Notes under the pieces: generated by a model
Seen by the model: only the letters and a program-made list of their open reading frames with translations
The model's database searches: none
Told to the model about the DNA's origin: nothing
Part shown: positions 6,186-6,808 of the stretch, in pieces
Layout of the letters: each line of letters starts with the position of its first letter
Numbering within the stretch: the first letter of the stretch is position 1
Assembly: GCA_002297185.1 (NCBI GenBank)
Contig: DBJV01000117.1
Coordinates: 1 to 6,808 of the forward strand
Direction: 5' to 3'
DNA: 6,808 nt
Origin: Christensenella sp. UBA767
Lineage (GTDB): Bacteria; Bacillota; Clostridia; Christensenellales; CAG-917
Translations under genes and position numbers: made by a program

Positions 6186-6808
6186 TTATAAATCAAACTG
6201 TTCCGTCAAAAGTTTTGCCCCGATTACCGTCATTGAAATTTTATCGTTTGCGTTCAAATTGCTTAAAATTACAACCCCACGCTTTTTATCTTGACTAAAC
6301 CCTATATAACTGTTGAAATCGGTAGTTGCGCCATTATGCCAAATAATATCGTTTTTATTGTCCAACATCCAAGTCATACCTACGCTGTCCATACGAATAT
6401 TCATTGCTTTGTAGACTGCTTTGTTAGCATTTATATCTTTTATTTTGGAATAAGTCATCGGCAAATATGAGATGGTATTATTCATATATAATTGCAAATA
6501 AATCGCCATACTTTCAATATTTGAAATAATTGAATCTGCCGGAATATAACCATCGTTTTGTTTCCACTTCCAATACTTATCGAGATTACCGCTTTGTTTT
6601 GCTACCTGCGTATTTTGCAAGTGCAAGTCATTACGGATAAAGTCATTCATAATGTTTGTAAAACTGTCGCTATAAATGCTCTCCAAAACAAGTCCCAAAA
6701 CCGATATGCCGAAATTAGAATATACAAACGGATAATCTTTATTTTTAAGCACAACGTGTTGCACTCTGTGAAGAATTTTATCTTTGCCTATTCCGTAAAA
6801 ATCGTTTG
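6186..6808 (-). CDS. Partial class C beta-lactamase-like serine hydrolase (C-terminal part)
   Basis: The frame is open from the right edge to TAA 6188-6186, giving about 207 codons, and its N-terminal part lies outside the window. A GTG at 6764 is inside the frame, but the coding-like sequence NDFYGIGKDKILHRVQ continues upstream, so it is not the start. Two of the three active-site elements of the family are visible. YSN (nucleotides 6722-6714, in FVYSNFGISVLGLVLE) is the Tyr-x-Asn motif. HNG (6338-6330, in WHNGATTDFNSYIGF) is the equivalent of the KTG/HxG motif. The Ser-x-x-Lys motif should lie beyond the edge. The family includes penicillin-binding esterases, D-aminopeptidases and cell-wall hydrolases as well as true beta-lactamases, so resistance should not be assumed. 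The gene is AT-rich like the metallopeptidase. Confidence 0.88.
   Translation of the reverse strand, partial: NDFYGIGKDKILHRVQHVVLKNKDYPFVYSNFGISVLGLVLESIYSDSFTNIMNDFIRNDLHLQNTQVAKQSGNLDKYWKWKQNDGYIPADSIISNIESMAIYLQLYMNNTISYLPMTYSKIKDINANKAVYKAMNIRMDSVGMTWMLDNKNDIIWHNGATTDFNSYIGFSQDKKRGVVILSNLNANDKISMTVIGAKLLTEQFDL

Noticed and set aside
6150..6186. CTCCGCCA on the minus strand resembling a tRNA 3' end with CCA
   Set aside because: The spacing between the TTCGATT stretch and CCA does not fit a T-arm and acceptor stem, and no other tRNA arms are present.
4668..6768. GTTGCACTCTGT present at 4668-4679 and 6758-6769
   Set aside because: Both copies encode Arg-Val-Gln in frame in unrelated proteins. 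With no flanking similarity this is best explained by chance.

Overview
The window reads as a piece of a low-to-moderate GC Bacillota (clostridial-type) chromosome. This is inferred from AGGAG/AGGTGA ribosome-binding sites, clean T-tailed intrinsic terminators, near-consensus TTGACA/TATAAT-type promoters and the protein families present. No 16S or other taxonomic marker is in view, so the genus cannot be named.

Layout, left to right. (1) 1-466, minus strand: 5' part of an unrecognised, possibly sigma-like gene of the kind seen on integrative elements, running off the left edge. (2) 467-1060: about 590 bases with no convincing gene but much structure. It holds a 217-bp segment bounded by 26/27-bp inverted repeats (477-693), with an internal terminator-like hairpin and three copies of a 12-mer that allow competing folds. 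A second hairpin (720-746), an apparently ownerless plus-strand terminator (819-861), a promoter (923-951) and a structured leader (987-1035) follow. (3) 1061-3774, plus strand: a two-gene operon encoding a TldD/TldE (PmbA) peptidase pair, closed by a strong terminator. TldD has the HExxxH zinc site and TldE lacks it. (4) 3956-4441, plus strand: a two-helix membrane protein with a C-terminal zinc ribbon, with its own promoter and a bidirectional terminator. (5) 4594-6042, minus strand: a membrane-anchored HExxH metallopeptidase. A TAA codon cuts off what looks like its last 24 codons. (6) 6186 to the right edge, minus strand: C-terminal part of a class C beta-lactamase-like serine hydrolase, with its own terminator.

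How the genes relate: only tldD and tldE form a clear operon, and their products are expected to work as one protease complex. The others are single-gene units with their own promoters or terminators, and nothing ties them functionally to TldD/E. No RiPP precursor or toxin-antitoxin substrate was recognised. The points most worth a second look are the nested palindromic element at 477-693 and the in-frame stop in the metallopeptidase. The left ~750 bases may be the edge of an integrative element, but this is inference.
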